Shown here one piece after another: positions 36,981 through 44,821 of a stretch of 64,000 nucleotides of DNA. Under the pieces are notes generated by a model, which did no database searches, was not told the DNA's origin, and worked only from the letters and a program-made list of their open reading frames with translations. This stretch comes from Aurantiacibacter atlanticus (GTDB taxonomy: Bacteria > Pseudomonadota > Alphaproteobacteria > Sphingomonadales > Sphingomonadaceae): positions 1-64,000 of the forward strand of contig NZ_CP015441.1 in assembly GCF_001077815.2 (NCBI RefSeq), read 5' to 3'. How positions within the stretch are numbered: position 1 is the first letter of the stretch; each line of letters begins with the position of its first letter. Made by a program: the position numbers and the translations under genes.

Positions 36981-37243
36981 AACTTTTTTGCCAGAAGATC
37001 CTTCAACGCCGCCTTGTCCAGCATCGCATCGGCCAGCAAACGCTTCAGCTTCGCGTTCTCGCTCTCCAGCTCCTTCAGCCGCCGGGCATCGGACACTTCC
37101 ATCCCGCCATACTTCGACTTCCAGTTGTAGATCGTCGCTTCAGATACACCGTGCCGACGGGCAAGGTCAGCGGTCTTGGCTCCCGCCTCCGCTTCCTTCA
37201 GCACGCCAATGATCTGCTCTTCTGAAAACCTCGTTCTCTTCAT
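36977..37243 (-). CDS. IS3-family transposase OrfA
   Basis: An 88-aa OrfA with the HTH of IS3 elements ([20 protein letters not shown]) and a leucine-zipper tail ([17 protein letters not shown]). Its end overlaps OrfB at the AAAAAAG slippery run, the usual frameshift site. Upstream are the right inverted repeat and presumably the element's promoter. Confidence 0.93.
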   Translation of the reverse strand: MKRTRFSEEQIIGVLKEAEAGAKTADLARRHGVSEATIYNWKSKYGGMEVSDARRLKELESENAKLKRLLADAMLDKAALKDLLAKKF

Positions 37244-37293
37244 CTCGTCCGTCCTTCTGTCAGGGCCGGACTCTAATCCAACTTGGAGGAAAA

Positions 37294-38607
37294 TCAGGGG
37301 GTCACGTCAGCGCCAACCAACATCTGTCGGGCGGATTCAATAGCCGTCGCCCAATCGTGCTCTTTTAGAAAAGTTAGATACTCGACACCATCAATTTCCA
37401 GAACTGAAACTCCTGCGTCGCAAAGCTTTGTAATCAAATATCTCGCCACCGACCCGTACTCGGAAAGGCCAGTGAACCAGGGATCAAGTGCTGCGGCACC
37501 AATAAGAGGCAGCGGATATTTTCGTTCAGAAAGAAGATTCTTCAGTTTCGCACCTAGAAGATCATCCCATATCTCCTGTCTGATTATCTTATTAATTGTC
37601 TTACTTTCGATTTGGCGAATTCGCTCACGAGATACGCTGTAGTCAGCACCAATCTCTTCCAGAGTCTCTGGTGGGCGCTCCCATCCCATTCTTCGCTTCA
37701 GGATGTCTGCCTCGCGCGGCTTCAAGCCAAGGAAGCAATTTTCCACCGCTTCGACCAGACTCTGGCTGGCGATTCCACATTGGTCAGTGGGCGCGTCACC
37801 ACTTTTTATAGCTGCGATAAGTGCGTCATGTGATGGGGTTGGACCCGCTTCAATCGCCAACATCAAGCTTCGACAAAGATCGCGACAGGATGTTCGTCCA
37901 AAATTCTGGAATTTGAAGAGATCATCCAAGGTGTGTCGGGCCAAGTCAGATACCGTATCGATACCGTTTCGCCGAAAAACGTTGTCGAGCCTCACTGTGA
38001 GTTCAAACTCTGAGAAACTGCGGGAACTCAACCATGGCGGGGCTGATCTTGCTATCTCGGTAGGGTCGCTTTTGCCGAGGCCCAGCAATTTTTCAGAACG
38101 ATACTTTCCCAGCTCGGCACGCAGCTTAGCAGTCAATCGCCCTTCGTTCGCTACGTAAGTTTCTTCATTGAGTATCTCGCTCGCAAGCAGTTCAGCTTGG
38201 ACACCGTCGTGCTCAAAAATGAACTCTCTTACCCACCCCGACGCTTCCGGATCTTCAGCAGAAACATCCACCACAGGGTCCTCGATCGTGTAGCCCCAGC
38301 CATCCAGCGCTAGATATATTGGTTCTCCCTCCACATCACCAATGGCTTCGGACGATGATTTGTAGCTAGAAGGTAGAGCTCCGCGCGCCCCTGGCGTTAG
38401 TAGAAGTCGGCCAGCCTGTTCTTGCGCGATCGTTTCGAAAGACCTCGCATCTCGGCGATCAAAGCCGACGTGCAATACTCCGCAGTGAGAGTTCGGCATT
38501 GCCCGGTCCCAAGCGTCGACAATTTCATTGAGGCCGTGGAACACACCGATGGTCCACTCGCCATCATTATCACGTATTATCAGGAAAGCCCTGAGTGAAG
38601 TTAACAT
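37294..38607 (-). CDS. 5' part of a protein with alpha-CTD-like HhH and sigma-70 region 4 domains, truncated by the IS
   Basis: A 437-aa frame whose last four residues (DVTP) come from the IS end. Residues 1-190 are unrecognised. Residues about 198-250 (VRLDNVFRRNGIDTVSDLAR, then LFKFQNFGRTSCRDL) match the helix-hairpin-helix of the RNA polymerase alpha C-terminal domain. Residues 288-342 (LKPREADILKRRMGW, then LEEIGADYSVSRERIRQIES) match sigma-70 region 4, which reads -35 elements. The remainder continues beyond the insertion at 35087-36039 with winged-helix units. It begins 1 bp after the preceding gene. I infer a transcription-complex-like regulator, or a DNA-scanning component, of the adjacent defence operon. 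Confidence 0.75.
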   Translation of the reverse strand: MLTSLRAFLIIRDNDGEWTIGVFHGLNEIVDAWDRAMPNSHCGVLHVGFDRRDARSFETIAQEQAGRLLLTPGARGALPSSYKSSSEAIGDVEGEPIYLALDGWGYTIEDPVVDVSAEDPEASGWVREFIFEHDGVQAELLASEILNEETYVANEGRLTAKLRAELGKYRSEKLLGLGKSDPTEIARSAPPWLSSRSFSEFELTVRLDNVFRRNGIDTVSDLARHTLDDLFKFQNFGRTSCRDLCRSLMLAIEAGPTPSHDALIAAIKSGDAPTDQCGIASQSLVEAVENCFLGLKPREADILKRRMGWERPPETLEEIGADYSVSRERIRQIESKTINKIIRQEIWDDLLGAKLKNLLSERKYPLPLIGAAALDPWFTGLSEYGSVARYLITKLCDAGVSVLEIDGVEYLTFLKEHDWATAIESARQMLVGADVTP

Positions 38608-38608
38608 T

Positions 38609-38983
38609 TCAGCTCTGCTTAGCTTTGATCTGCTCCAGCAAACCTACGAAATCAATTTCGCCGGTTGTGGCTTGCGAATAAAGCTCGTTCACGCCCCAAT
38701 CAGCGAGACGTTCAATCAACCGGTAGACAGTAGTCTCAGACAGGTGCTCGGGCATTAAGCATTCGACAGAGCGTCTAAGCATCTGGTCTGGGTCGAGTGA
38801 TCCGACATTGTATAAATTCACTCGCTTCGTGAGTTCAGTTGGTGCTGCGCCTTGTGCGAGAGCGAGACTAATCCCAAAACGGTACCCATCGATTTTATCT
38901 GCGAATACGCCCATCTCCTTAAGCTCGGCTAGCTTGTCATCTGTGGATTCAGATAGTCCGACGTTGATTATATCGGTGGTCAC
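38609..38983 (-). CDS. Conserved small protein of the defence operon (124 aa)
   Basis: A 124-aa soluble protein, ATGA-coupled to the ATPase gene before it. The N-terminal region (LSESTDDKLAELKEMGVFAD, then YRFGISLALAQG) has a helical pattern faintly like the DNA-binding protein DndE, which stands next to DndD in phosphorothioation systems; this is only suggestive. The rest (LSETTVYRLIERLADWGVNEL) looks helical, perhaps DNA-binding. No catalytic motif is seen. Confidence 0.7.
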   Translation of the reverse strand: MTTDIINVGLSESTDDKLAELKEMGVFADKIDGYRFGISLALAQGAAPTELTKRVNLYNVGSLDPDQMLRRSVECLMPEHLSETTVYRLIERLADWGVNELYSQATTGEIDFVGLLEQIKAKQS

Positions 38984-40965
38984 AAACTTACCCTTTCAAC
39001 GTTCGATTGATTCTCGGATACTTCGTTAATCCGATAGCTTGCACCGATCTTCGCCTTAATCGAAGCAAGGTCTGTCTCAGGACGTATCTCTCCGCCGTGG
39101 ACTAAGAGAACGAATTGGCTCGTGACGGTCGGTAGATAACGGAGAATGTTATCGCGGTGATGTGGGTCAAGCCTTCCAAACGGTGTATCCATAACGACCG
39201 GTCCAATTGAACGGCCGGTTCGATTGAGGCCATCAATCAACGACAGCGCTACTACTTGCTCTGCACCGGCACTCCGAATGGAGACAGGATGACCTGCGCT
39301 ATCAATGATGCTGAGGCCATAGTTCTCGTTGATCTCCAATCCACGATACGATTTCTGCGTGGTCATTTCCTTGAAGGACTTGCTAGCAAGATCTTGAACT
39401 CGTTCCCGCAACTTATCACGCAGTCGCTCGACACTTGCGGCAAAGCATGCCTCCACTTCCCCTGCTACCCGTGCCTTGACCGTACTCCTTTGGGATCTAG
39501 CTCCTGCCAAGCCTTCGATAGACTTGCGAGCCACTGCCAAGTCCTCGTTCGTTTTAGCGATCGTCTTCTCGCCAAGCTTTATCGCTTCAGTCAGTCGACC
39601 TTCTTCTTTCAGCTTTTCCTGATGTAGTACTCGTTTCCGGGCTAACTCAGCTGTATCGTGGCCTGCAATCTTCTCGTGCGCTCGCTCGATATCATTTTCA
39701 GCACGCTGCAATTTAACTTCAGCGGCTCGAATATCTCGATCGATGTCCGCGATCCTGTCTCGCGCATTGATACCTCGGATTTCGTCGAGCAATGCCAGTT
39801 CCGAGGAACTGTCGGAATGATCAGATCCTTCGGCACACAGTTCACTATGCTGACCTTCCAATTGCCCCAACTGAGTGCCGAGTTTCGCTCGATCTTTTTC
39901 AGGGAATGGCTGAAAACAGGTGGGACACTCTTTTTGATCGAGAGCGCGCTTTATATCATCGATCTTATCTTCAAGTCGGATTCGCTGTTTGAGCAAATCG
40001 CTAGCTTTCTTTTGGTGATCACGAAGAACCTTGCGCCTTGCATCCAACTTCGCGTCCAGCATATCTCGCCAAGCGGACGAAAGTATCGCGTGCCTCTCTT
40101 GTCTTTTTTGCTTTAGAGTATCGCTAGCTTCTTCTGCTGATTTTCGCCCGGCATCGAGATTTGCTTTGTGCGCTAGCAACGACGCAGCTTGCTCGAGATC
40201 ATCCTCTAGACTTGCGCGCTCGTCGCGAGTCTTCGCCATTTTCTCGACCAGTCCACTTAGGTCTTTCTCCTGACTTTCGAGAAGCGTGGTCAAGCTGCTC
40301 ATGTTCGCTGCTGAGCGTTCCAAGCCCTTCACATGCTGCATCTCTTGGGTTTGCTTCTTTGTCGCTGCCTTTAAAATTGCACCTAGTTCTGCCCGTCCGT
40401 TGGTAAGCGCGGGCACTCCCAGAACTTGCTCGATTGCTTCTTTTATCTGCCGACCTTGCTCGCTACCCTCAATCAATAGCTCTTCATATTCACCGAGCAA
40501 CTCACCATCAAAAAGGAAGAAGCGGGCAACCTGTTCTGGGGCAAACTTGTTGATTTCGGCCTCGACCTGATCGCCCGCAATCACAACCCCGTCACGCGTG
40601 AGGTGCGTCGCCACTATGAAATCTTCTGGACGATTGGGTGTCGCGACATGCGACCGCCTCGTCGCTGTCCGCCTGAGTTCGTATTCTCGACCGCTGGCCT
40701 CAAACCTCAGGAATACATCTACATCCCAGTCATCCATTCTTGCGCCATCTCGGTTAACGAGTTTGTGCAAAGGAATTGGGCGCGAATGTCGTCCCATTGC
40801 TTTTCCGTAGAACCCCCACCGCAATGCATTCATCAATGAGGTCTTGCCGCGCATATTGTCGCCGAACACCAGCATAACATTTTGATGATCATCGGTCGGA
40901 AAATCGATCGTGACGGGATCACGATAAGGCATGAAGTTCCTTGCTTTCAGAGTATGCAGCTTCAT
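38980..40965 (-). CDS. DndD/Rad50-like ATPase with zinc hook
   Basis: A 661-aa SMC-type ABC ATPase. Walker A is GDNMRGKTS at residues 35-43. Long coiled coils span roughly 200-340 and 400-510, joined by a CPTC hook at 347-350. The signature region is SAGAEQ at 565-570, and Walker B is VVMDTPFGRLD at 590-600, with LLVHGG as the H-loop. The MDTPFGRLD form is the one I associate with DndD. In Dnd systems this ATPase supports sulfur modification of DNA. Here it follows a methyltransferase and a helicase gene, with overlaps of 4 bp on each side. Probable DNA-binding motor of the defence complex. Confidence 0.88.
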   Translation of the reverse strand: MKLHTLKARNFMPYRDPVTIDFPTDDHQNVMLVFGDNMRGKTSLMNALRWGFYGKAMGRHSRPIPLHKLVNRDGARMDDWDVDVFLRFEASGREYELRRTATRRSHVATPNRPEDFIVATHLTRDGVVIAGDQVEAEINKFAPEQVARFFLFDGELLGEYEELLIEGSEQGRQIKEAIEQVLGVPALTNGRAELGAILKAATKKQTQEMQHVKGLERSAANMSSLTTLLESQEKDLSGLVEKMAKTRDERASLEDDLEQAASLLAHKANLDAGRKSAEEASDTLKQKRQERHAILSSAWRDMLDAKLDARRKVLRDHQKKASDLLKQRIRLEDKIDDIKRALDQKECPTCFQPFPEKDRAKLGTQLGQLEGQHSELCAEGSDHSDSSSELALLDEIRGINARDRIADIDRDIRAAEVKLQRAENDIERAHEKIAGHDTAELARKRVLHQEKLKEEGRLTEAIKLGEKTIAKTNEDLAVARKSIEGLAGARSQRSTVKARVAGEVEACFAASVERLRDKLRERVQDLASKSFKEMTTQKSYRGLEINENYGLSIIDSAGHPVSIRSAGAEQVVALSLIDGLNRTGRSIGPVVMDTPFGRLDPHHRDNILRYLPTVTSQFVLLVHGGEIRPETDLASIKAKIGASYRINEVSENQSNVERVSL

Positions 40966-41171
40966 TTGCTATCAGTGCCCAGTACGAGTTTATCTACTGC
41001 TTCATCGATAAGCCTCTCCATAGCGACCGAAGGTTGCGAGCGCTCTGGGTTGAACTGATGTTGCCTCTGTATTTCATAGCATGCCCGAAGAAGCTCCGGA
41101 TCAAGCTCCGGTGCGATTTCTTGCCGCACGTCCAGTAGCGTTTGAAGCGCCAGATCGTCGCTCTCAGTCAT
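40962..41171 (-). CDS. Small acidic protein of the defence operon (69 aa)
   Basis: A 69-aa protein, overlapping the helicase gene by 8 bp and the ATPase gene by 4 bp, so clearly part of the operon. Sequence: LLDVRQEIAPELDPELLRAC and QHQFNPERSQPSVAMERLID are its recognisable parts. Small proteins of about this size and character accompany some DNA modification systems; I remember a Dnd-associated small-protein family but cannot confirm membership. Likely a structural subunit. Confidence 0.7.
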   Translation of the reverse strand: MTESDDLALQTLLDVRQEIAPELDPELLRACYEIQRQHQFNPERSQPSVAMERLIDEAVDKLVLGTDSK

Positions 41172-43326
41172 CTATTTCATCACCCTCTTCTGGATCGAAA
41201 TCGTCAGGATCGATGCCCATCTCGATCGCTATCTCTCTAAGATTCGCCGCTGCCATTTGGTTGATCGCATTCTTCGCGAATTCAACCGAGCGGACAAGCT
41301 CTGCCCTGAGCAAACCCATCTGGTCCTCTTCCTCGTCAGGGTTCACTGGTGTGACAATTGCGTCATGGATAACCGCAATATCCTTTCCAGGAGATTTTCG
41401 GAGCACGCGTCCGCGTCTCTGAATAAATTGACGAGGGTTCTGAGAGGAGGCAAGAATTAAGGCGTGCGATACGGCAGGTATGTCTACGCCTTCATCAAGG
41501 CACCGTATGGAAACCAGTATGCCGCCGAATCTTCTAAACCAATCCATCGTGGCTTCACGATCGCCCTCCATGGAAGAGTGGTATTCGATTGGATCGAGGC
41601 CACTTTCTCTCAGTGCATTCAACACTTCTGCAAGCTGGTCTCCATCTTCGCAGTAGACGAGCCAGCTCTGACCCGGTTCAAACTCCTCGACCATCACACG
41701 AGTTGCCAATGAAACTTTAGCGGCCGCTTTCTTGGCGATTCGAGCGCGTTTAATCAGCATCATGCGCGCGCGTTCGCTTAATGCCTTTCGACCCTCATTG
41801 TCGCTCTTAGACCTAGCGATTTCCTTGCTAATTGCTCGGGATTGGATGAGCCAATCCTCTGCCTCGGTAGCCGAGAGATGCACCGGGTGAGGGTGATATT
41901 CGTAGCAAACAAGTCGACCGGCATCGACTGCGTCCATGAGGGTTATCTTCGGAAGCACTATCGGACCAAAGTATGAGAAGATCCTTTCGGTGCCTTCTGA
42001 ATCGCCGTAGCGCTTTGGAGTCGCGCTAAGCCCAAGCCGAGCGCCTGCTTCGGTCGCAAGGAATTTCGAGTTTTCTCTGCTACCAATCTGGTGCACTTCG
42101 TCCGCCACCACTAAGAGATGATCACCAGCGGTCACATTGGCGCGAAACTCCTCGGACGCAGCCGTTGGCATCGTCGAGATGATTATTCTCGGTCCAAGGG
42201 AAACGTCGGCGTCCGTCATCGCCGGAAGTCTACCCGAACCTCGCCATTTGTTGTTCCCGGCACCAGCCAACAACAGCGCTGCCTCTGGGATTTCGTCCGC
42301 TACTTCGTCCGCCCACTGCGAGAGGAGAAGTCGACTAGGCACTAAGATGAGCGCCGGTTTACCCTCGAGTATGTGCTGTCTGATTGCAGTTATTGCGGTG
42401 AATGTCTTACCGCTGCCTGTCGCGTGCTCAAAGATCCCGCGCCTCCCGGCCTTAATCCAGCGTTCGATCGCATTCGCCTGGTGAGGCATAGGAACTCTGC
42501 GAGGCATTTTTTCGATCGTCTCTTCTGATGGCAAAGAGGCCAAATCTGGCGAAGCGAATTTCTCGAAGTATTCTTTGGCTGTTTCTGGCAGGGAGCAAAC
42601 TTCAATGTCTTCGTCCTTGGCGCTCCAAAGTCGATCAAAATGAGCATCATGCTTGTCAATGCGGTCAGCCTCAAGGCCGCCTCGCCAGCTACAGAACACC
42701 TCGATAGATTCGAAATTGCCGTCGTTGCTCCAACCGCTCCAAGTTTCATTTGCGGATCCCTTAAAGCTCACTCGGTTACCCTGCGCATCGGAAAAGATTC
42801 CGATCTTTTCGTGGTAGATCCCTCGCCGATCTCGCCGCATGGCGATCTTCAGATCGAGCGATCCAACCGCTATCAGTGTGGCAAGCGTTTTTGCTCCTAG
42901 CGCGGTTTGTGGATTAGCAAGCAAAGTATCAAACTGCTTGATGAGGATCGATGCTAACTCCGAACCCCGCTTCGCGTATCCTTCAGTAATCCTTTCGACA
43001 TCTCCAGCGTCGAGCGCCGGGGAGCATATCAGTTCGATCCTTCCGCCTTTTCGGACGAACGAGACAATGGCTGGACCGACGACCAGAAATACACTTGATC
43101 TGAAGTATCCGGCAGCTCTGCGATACAGTTTGGCTTCCCTGAGGCAGCACGCATAAAACTTCTCTACAGGATCGTCTTTGAGCGAACGGTATTCGGTTTC
43201 GAGATCCAGGGATGCCAAGTTCCCCGAATATCCATTCGAGTTCGATGACAGCGAGGTTGCCATCACCATCCTTGCTTCCGTCGCATCCTGAAACTCGAAG
43301 GGCAATCGTTCATCCGCCTTGCCCAA
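41164..43326 (-). CDS. Phospholipase D-type nuclease/SF2 helicase fusion
   Basis: A 720-aa protein. Residues about 55-240 form a PLD-like domain with the single motif YHEKIGIFSD (His172, Lys174) followed by FKGSANET. Residues 275-660 are a DEAD/DEAH SF2 helicase: Walker A ATGSGKT (302-308), DEVH box (409-412), SATPKR, and motif VI QFIQRRGRVLR. The acidic tail is not conserved. Such PLD-helicase proteins act as restriction effectors in several defence systems, including Dnd-type ones. It starts at a TTG overlapping the methyltransferase end, or at Met20 (43269). It is the likely nuclease-motor that attacks unmodified DNA. Confidence 0.88.
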   Translation of the reverse strand: MGKADERLPFEFQDATEARMVMATSLSSNSNGYSGNLASLDLETEYRSLKDDPVEKFYACCLREAKLYRRAAGYFRSSVFLVVGPAIVSFVRKGGRIELICSPALDAGDVERITEGYAKRGSELASILIKQFDTLLANPQTALGAKTLATLIAVGSLDLKIAMRRDRRGIYHEKIGIFSDAQGNRVSFKGSANETWSGWSNDGNFESIEVFCSWRGGLEADRIDKHDAHFDRLWSAKDEDIEVCSLPETAKEYFEKFASPDLASLPSEETIEKMPRRVPMPHQANAIERWIKAGRRGIFEHATGSGKTFTAITAIRQHILEGKPALILVPSRLLLSQWADEVADEIPEAALLLAGAGNNKWRGSGRLPAMTDADVSLGPRIIISTMPTAASEEFRANVTAGDHLLVVADEVHQIGSRENSKFLATEAGARLGLSATPKRYGDSEGTERIFSYFGPIVLPKITLMDAVDAGRLVCYEYHPHPVHLSATEAEDWLIQSRAISKEIARSKSDNEGRKALSERARMMLIKRARIAKKAAAKVSLATRVMVEEFEPGQSWLVYCEDGDQLAEVLNALRESGLDPIEYHSSMEGDREATMDWFRRFGGILVSIRCLDEGVDIPAVSHALILASSQNPRQFIQRRGRVLRKSPGKDIAVIHDAIVTPVNPDEEEDQMGLLRAELVRSVEFAKNAINQMAAANLREIAIEMGIDPDDFDPEEGDEIDD

Positions 43327-44422
43327 TCAGGTCCATGAACCGCCCTTTAGAGCCTTCCACATAGTTTGCATCAGCTTCTACTGCAATCCAGCGGCGTCCC
43401 AAGCTCTCGGCCACACTGCCGGTCGTGTTTGACCCCCCAAAAGGATCAAACACAAGGTCATTCTCATCGGTCAAAAATTCGATAAAAAATGCAGATAAGG
43501 CTGGTTGCATTCTGGCCGGGTGGCTCGGAAGGTCGTTACCTTTGCAGTACCTCCGATAACCTGCGTCCCAACCTGTTCCGGTGTACTTTAGCAAAGCCTC
43601 GGGATAGTGTTCGCCAGTAAGATCAAGTACATTTGGCCCTATTGAGCCGCCATGATCTTTAAGAAAACCTGTTTTGGAGATCACGTGGCCAGATGGTCTC
43701 GTTCCTGCATTATAGGACTGTCGCTTCAGCAGCTTCTTCATGTCCTTGCTGTAGGGATTTAGGACCCGTCGGTTGTCCGCCTTGGGGAACTCAGCTTTCG
43801 ACAGCCACCAAACATGCGTGAATGAATCTTTGAGTCGAGCTCGCTTCAAGTTTACCCATGCGGCTGGGCTGGGAAGTCTCGCGGGATTGTGGCAGATGAC
43901 ATGCTGACAGAGATTTAGATTTGCGGCTCGCTTGAACGCCATCAAAGCTTCGAGCGGGAGTGTGGACATGATGGGCGCACCTTGCTCCCAAGCGTTGCCA
44001 ATTTCGATGACTATGGAACCATCATCGGTGAGCATATCGGTGAGGGGTTGAGCCAGTGATTCTATCCAGCGCAGATAAGCTTCACCTGTCTCGTTTCCGT
44101 AACGCTTCTTACGCACAAGGGGGAAGGGTGGCGAAGTGACAATTAGGTTCACGTTGCCCCGCTGCTTGCGCAGATATGAGGAATCGAAGGCATCCTCGAT
44201 CTTGCTGTGGAGCATGATGCCCATCTCTGTCGTGTAGGCATTCTGCGTGGCAGGCTTCTTGCGAGCGGTCACTGAATCTTTTTTTCCCGCCTTCACGGCC
44301 ACATGCCCCAATCGCTCTTTCGCGGCGGATAGTCGCGTTCTTTTCTTGCAAACGCACCGCCATTTACTGCAAAATTCACATCGCATGTTCCGCGATGCTC
44401 TACGTTTTCGGATCGACCTCAT
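43310..44422 (-). CDS. DNA methyltransferase, beta class (SPPF), with Cys-rich N-terminus
   Basis: A 370-aa site-specific DNA methyltransferase. The catalytic motif IV TSPPF (residues 96-100) precedes the AdoMet motif I FDPFGGS (325-331), the circularly permuted order of beta-class enzymes. TSPP(Y/F) is typical of N4-cytosine methylation. An N-terminal cluster C15-x2-C18-x4-C23-x-C25 may bind zinc. It is the first gene of the leftward operon; the ribosome site GGCGGAAAG precedes ATG 44422, and Met13 is an alternative. It likely protects host DNA from the neighbouring helicase-nuclease. Confidence 0.9.
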   Translation of the reverse strand: MRSIRKRRASRNMRCEFCSKWRCVCKKRTRLSAAKERLGHVAVKAGKKDSVTARKKPATQNAYTTEMGIMLHSKIEDAFDSSYLRKQRGNVNLIVTSPPFPLVRKKRYGNETGEAYLRWIESLAQPLTDMLTDDGSIVIEIGNAWEQGAPIMSTLPLEALMAFKRAANLNLCQHVICHNPARLPSPAAWVNLKRARLKDSFTHVWWLSKAEFPKADNRRVLNPYSKDMKKLLKRQSYNAGTRPSGHVISKTGFLKDHGGSIGPNVLDLTGEHYPEALLKYTGTGWDAGYRRYCKGNDLPSHPARMQPALSAFFIEFLTDENDLVFDPFGGSNTTGSVAESLGRRWIAVEADANYVEGSKGRFMDLIGQGG

Positions 44423-44821
44423 CTTTCCGCCCTATCGGTACACCAATAATCTAAAATTTGCTTTCCGCAACCGACGCTTGCCTTCGAAAATTTTGCCACG
44501 AGCACTTCGTCGTCTGTGCCTTCAGACCCGCCACCGATACCCTTCCGGCTTTCTTCGCGAACAGTCCTGAACCAGGTCAGCTGAGGACGGCAACCCGTTC
44601 CTTTCCGGCCGTGTTGGCACGCCCTTTGGCGCGATTGCGGACGCAAAACCGGTTCCCACTTTTGCTGCAATCGCTGGGGCGCGCTTGCCCGCACCACCCG
44701 TCATGAACAGGTTCCCCTTGGAGCTTCGCTCCTGCGGTGCAGTCCTCCCATGCCCTGCTTCTTCTGGATGTTCGCAAGCCGGAGATGGTCTCCGGTTTGA
44801 GGAACTGAAGGAACTTACACC
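44423..44821. other. Intergenic region between the defence operon and ssb
   Basis: About 400 bp between divergent genes, holding promoters for the leftward operon and for ssb. A stretch near 44700-44800 has short inverted segments (CCGGAGATGGTCTCCGG at 44773-44789), a dyad of six or seven bases per arm that could be an ssb-side operator or attenuator. No coding frame is convincing. Confidence 0.5.

Larger units (their letters stand above)
36040..37309 (-). mobile_element. IS3-family (IS407-group-like) insertion sequence
   Basis: An element of about 1.27 kb with OrfA/OrfB and ends that match as inverted repeats: TGACGTGACCCCC at 36040-36052 and its complement at 37297-37309, with the match continuing inward through GATTAGAG. 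No clear target duplication is visible, so the outermost bases are uncertain (the element could begin at 36045). It inserted into the regulator gene of the leftward operon, in the same direction. Confidence 0.88.

Noticed and set aside
36035..37315. Target-site duplication at the IS ends
   Set aside because: The flanks (CCTAG on the left, GCGCC on the right) do not match as a direct repeat of 3-5 bp for any IR boundary tried.
38609..38983. Firm DndE call for the 124-aa protein
   Set aside because: Similarity is limited to a short helical pattern and the C-terminal half differs; kept only as a hypothesis.
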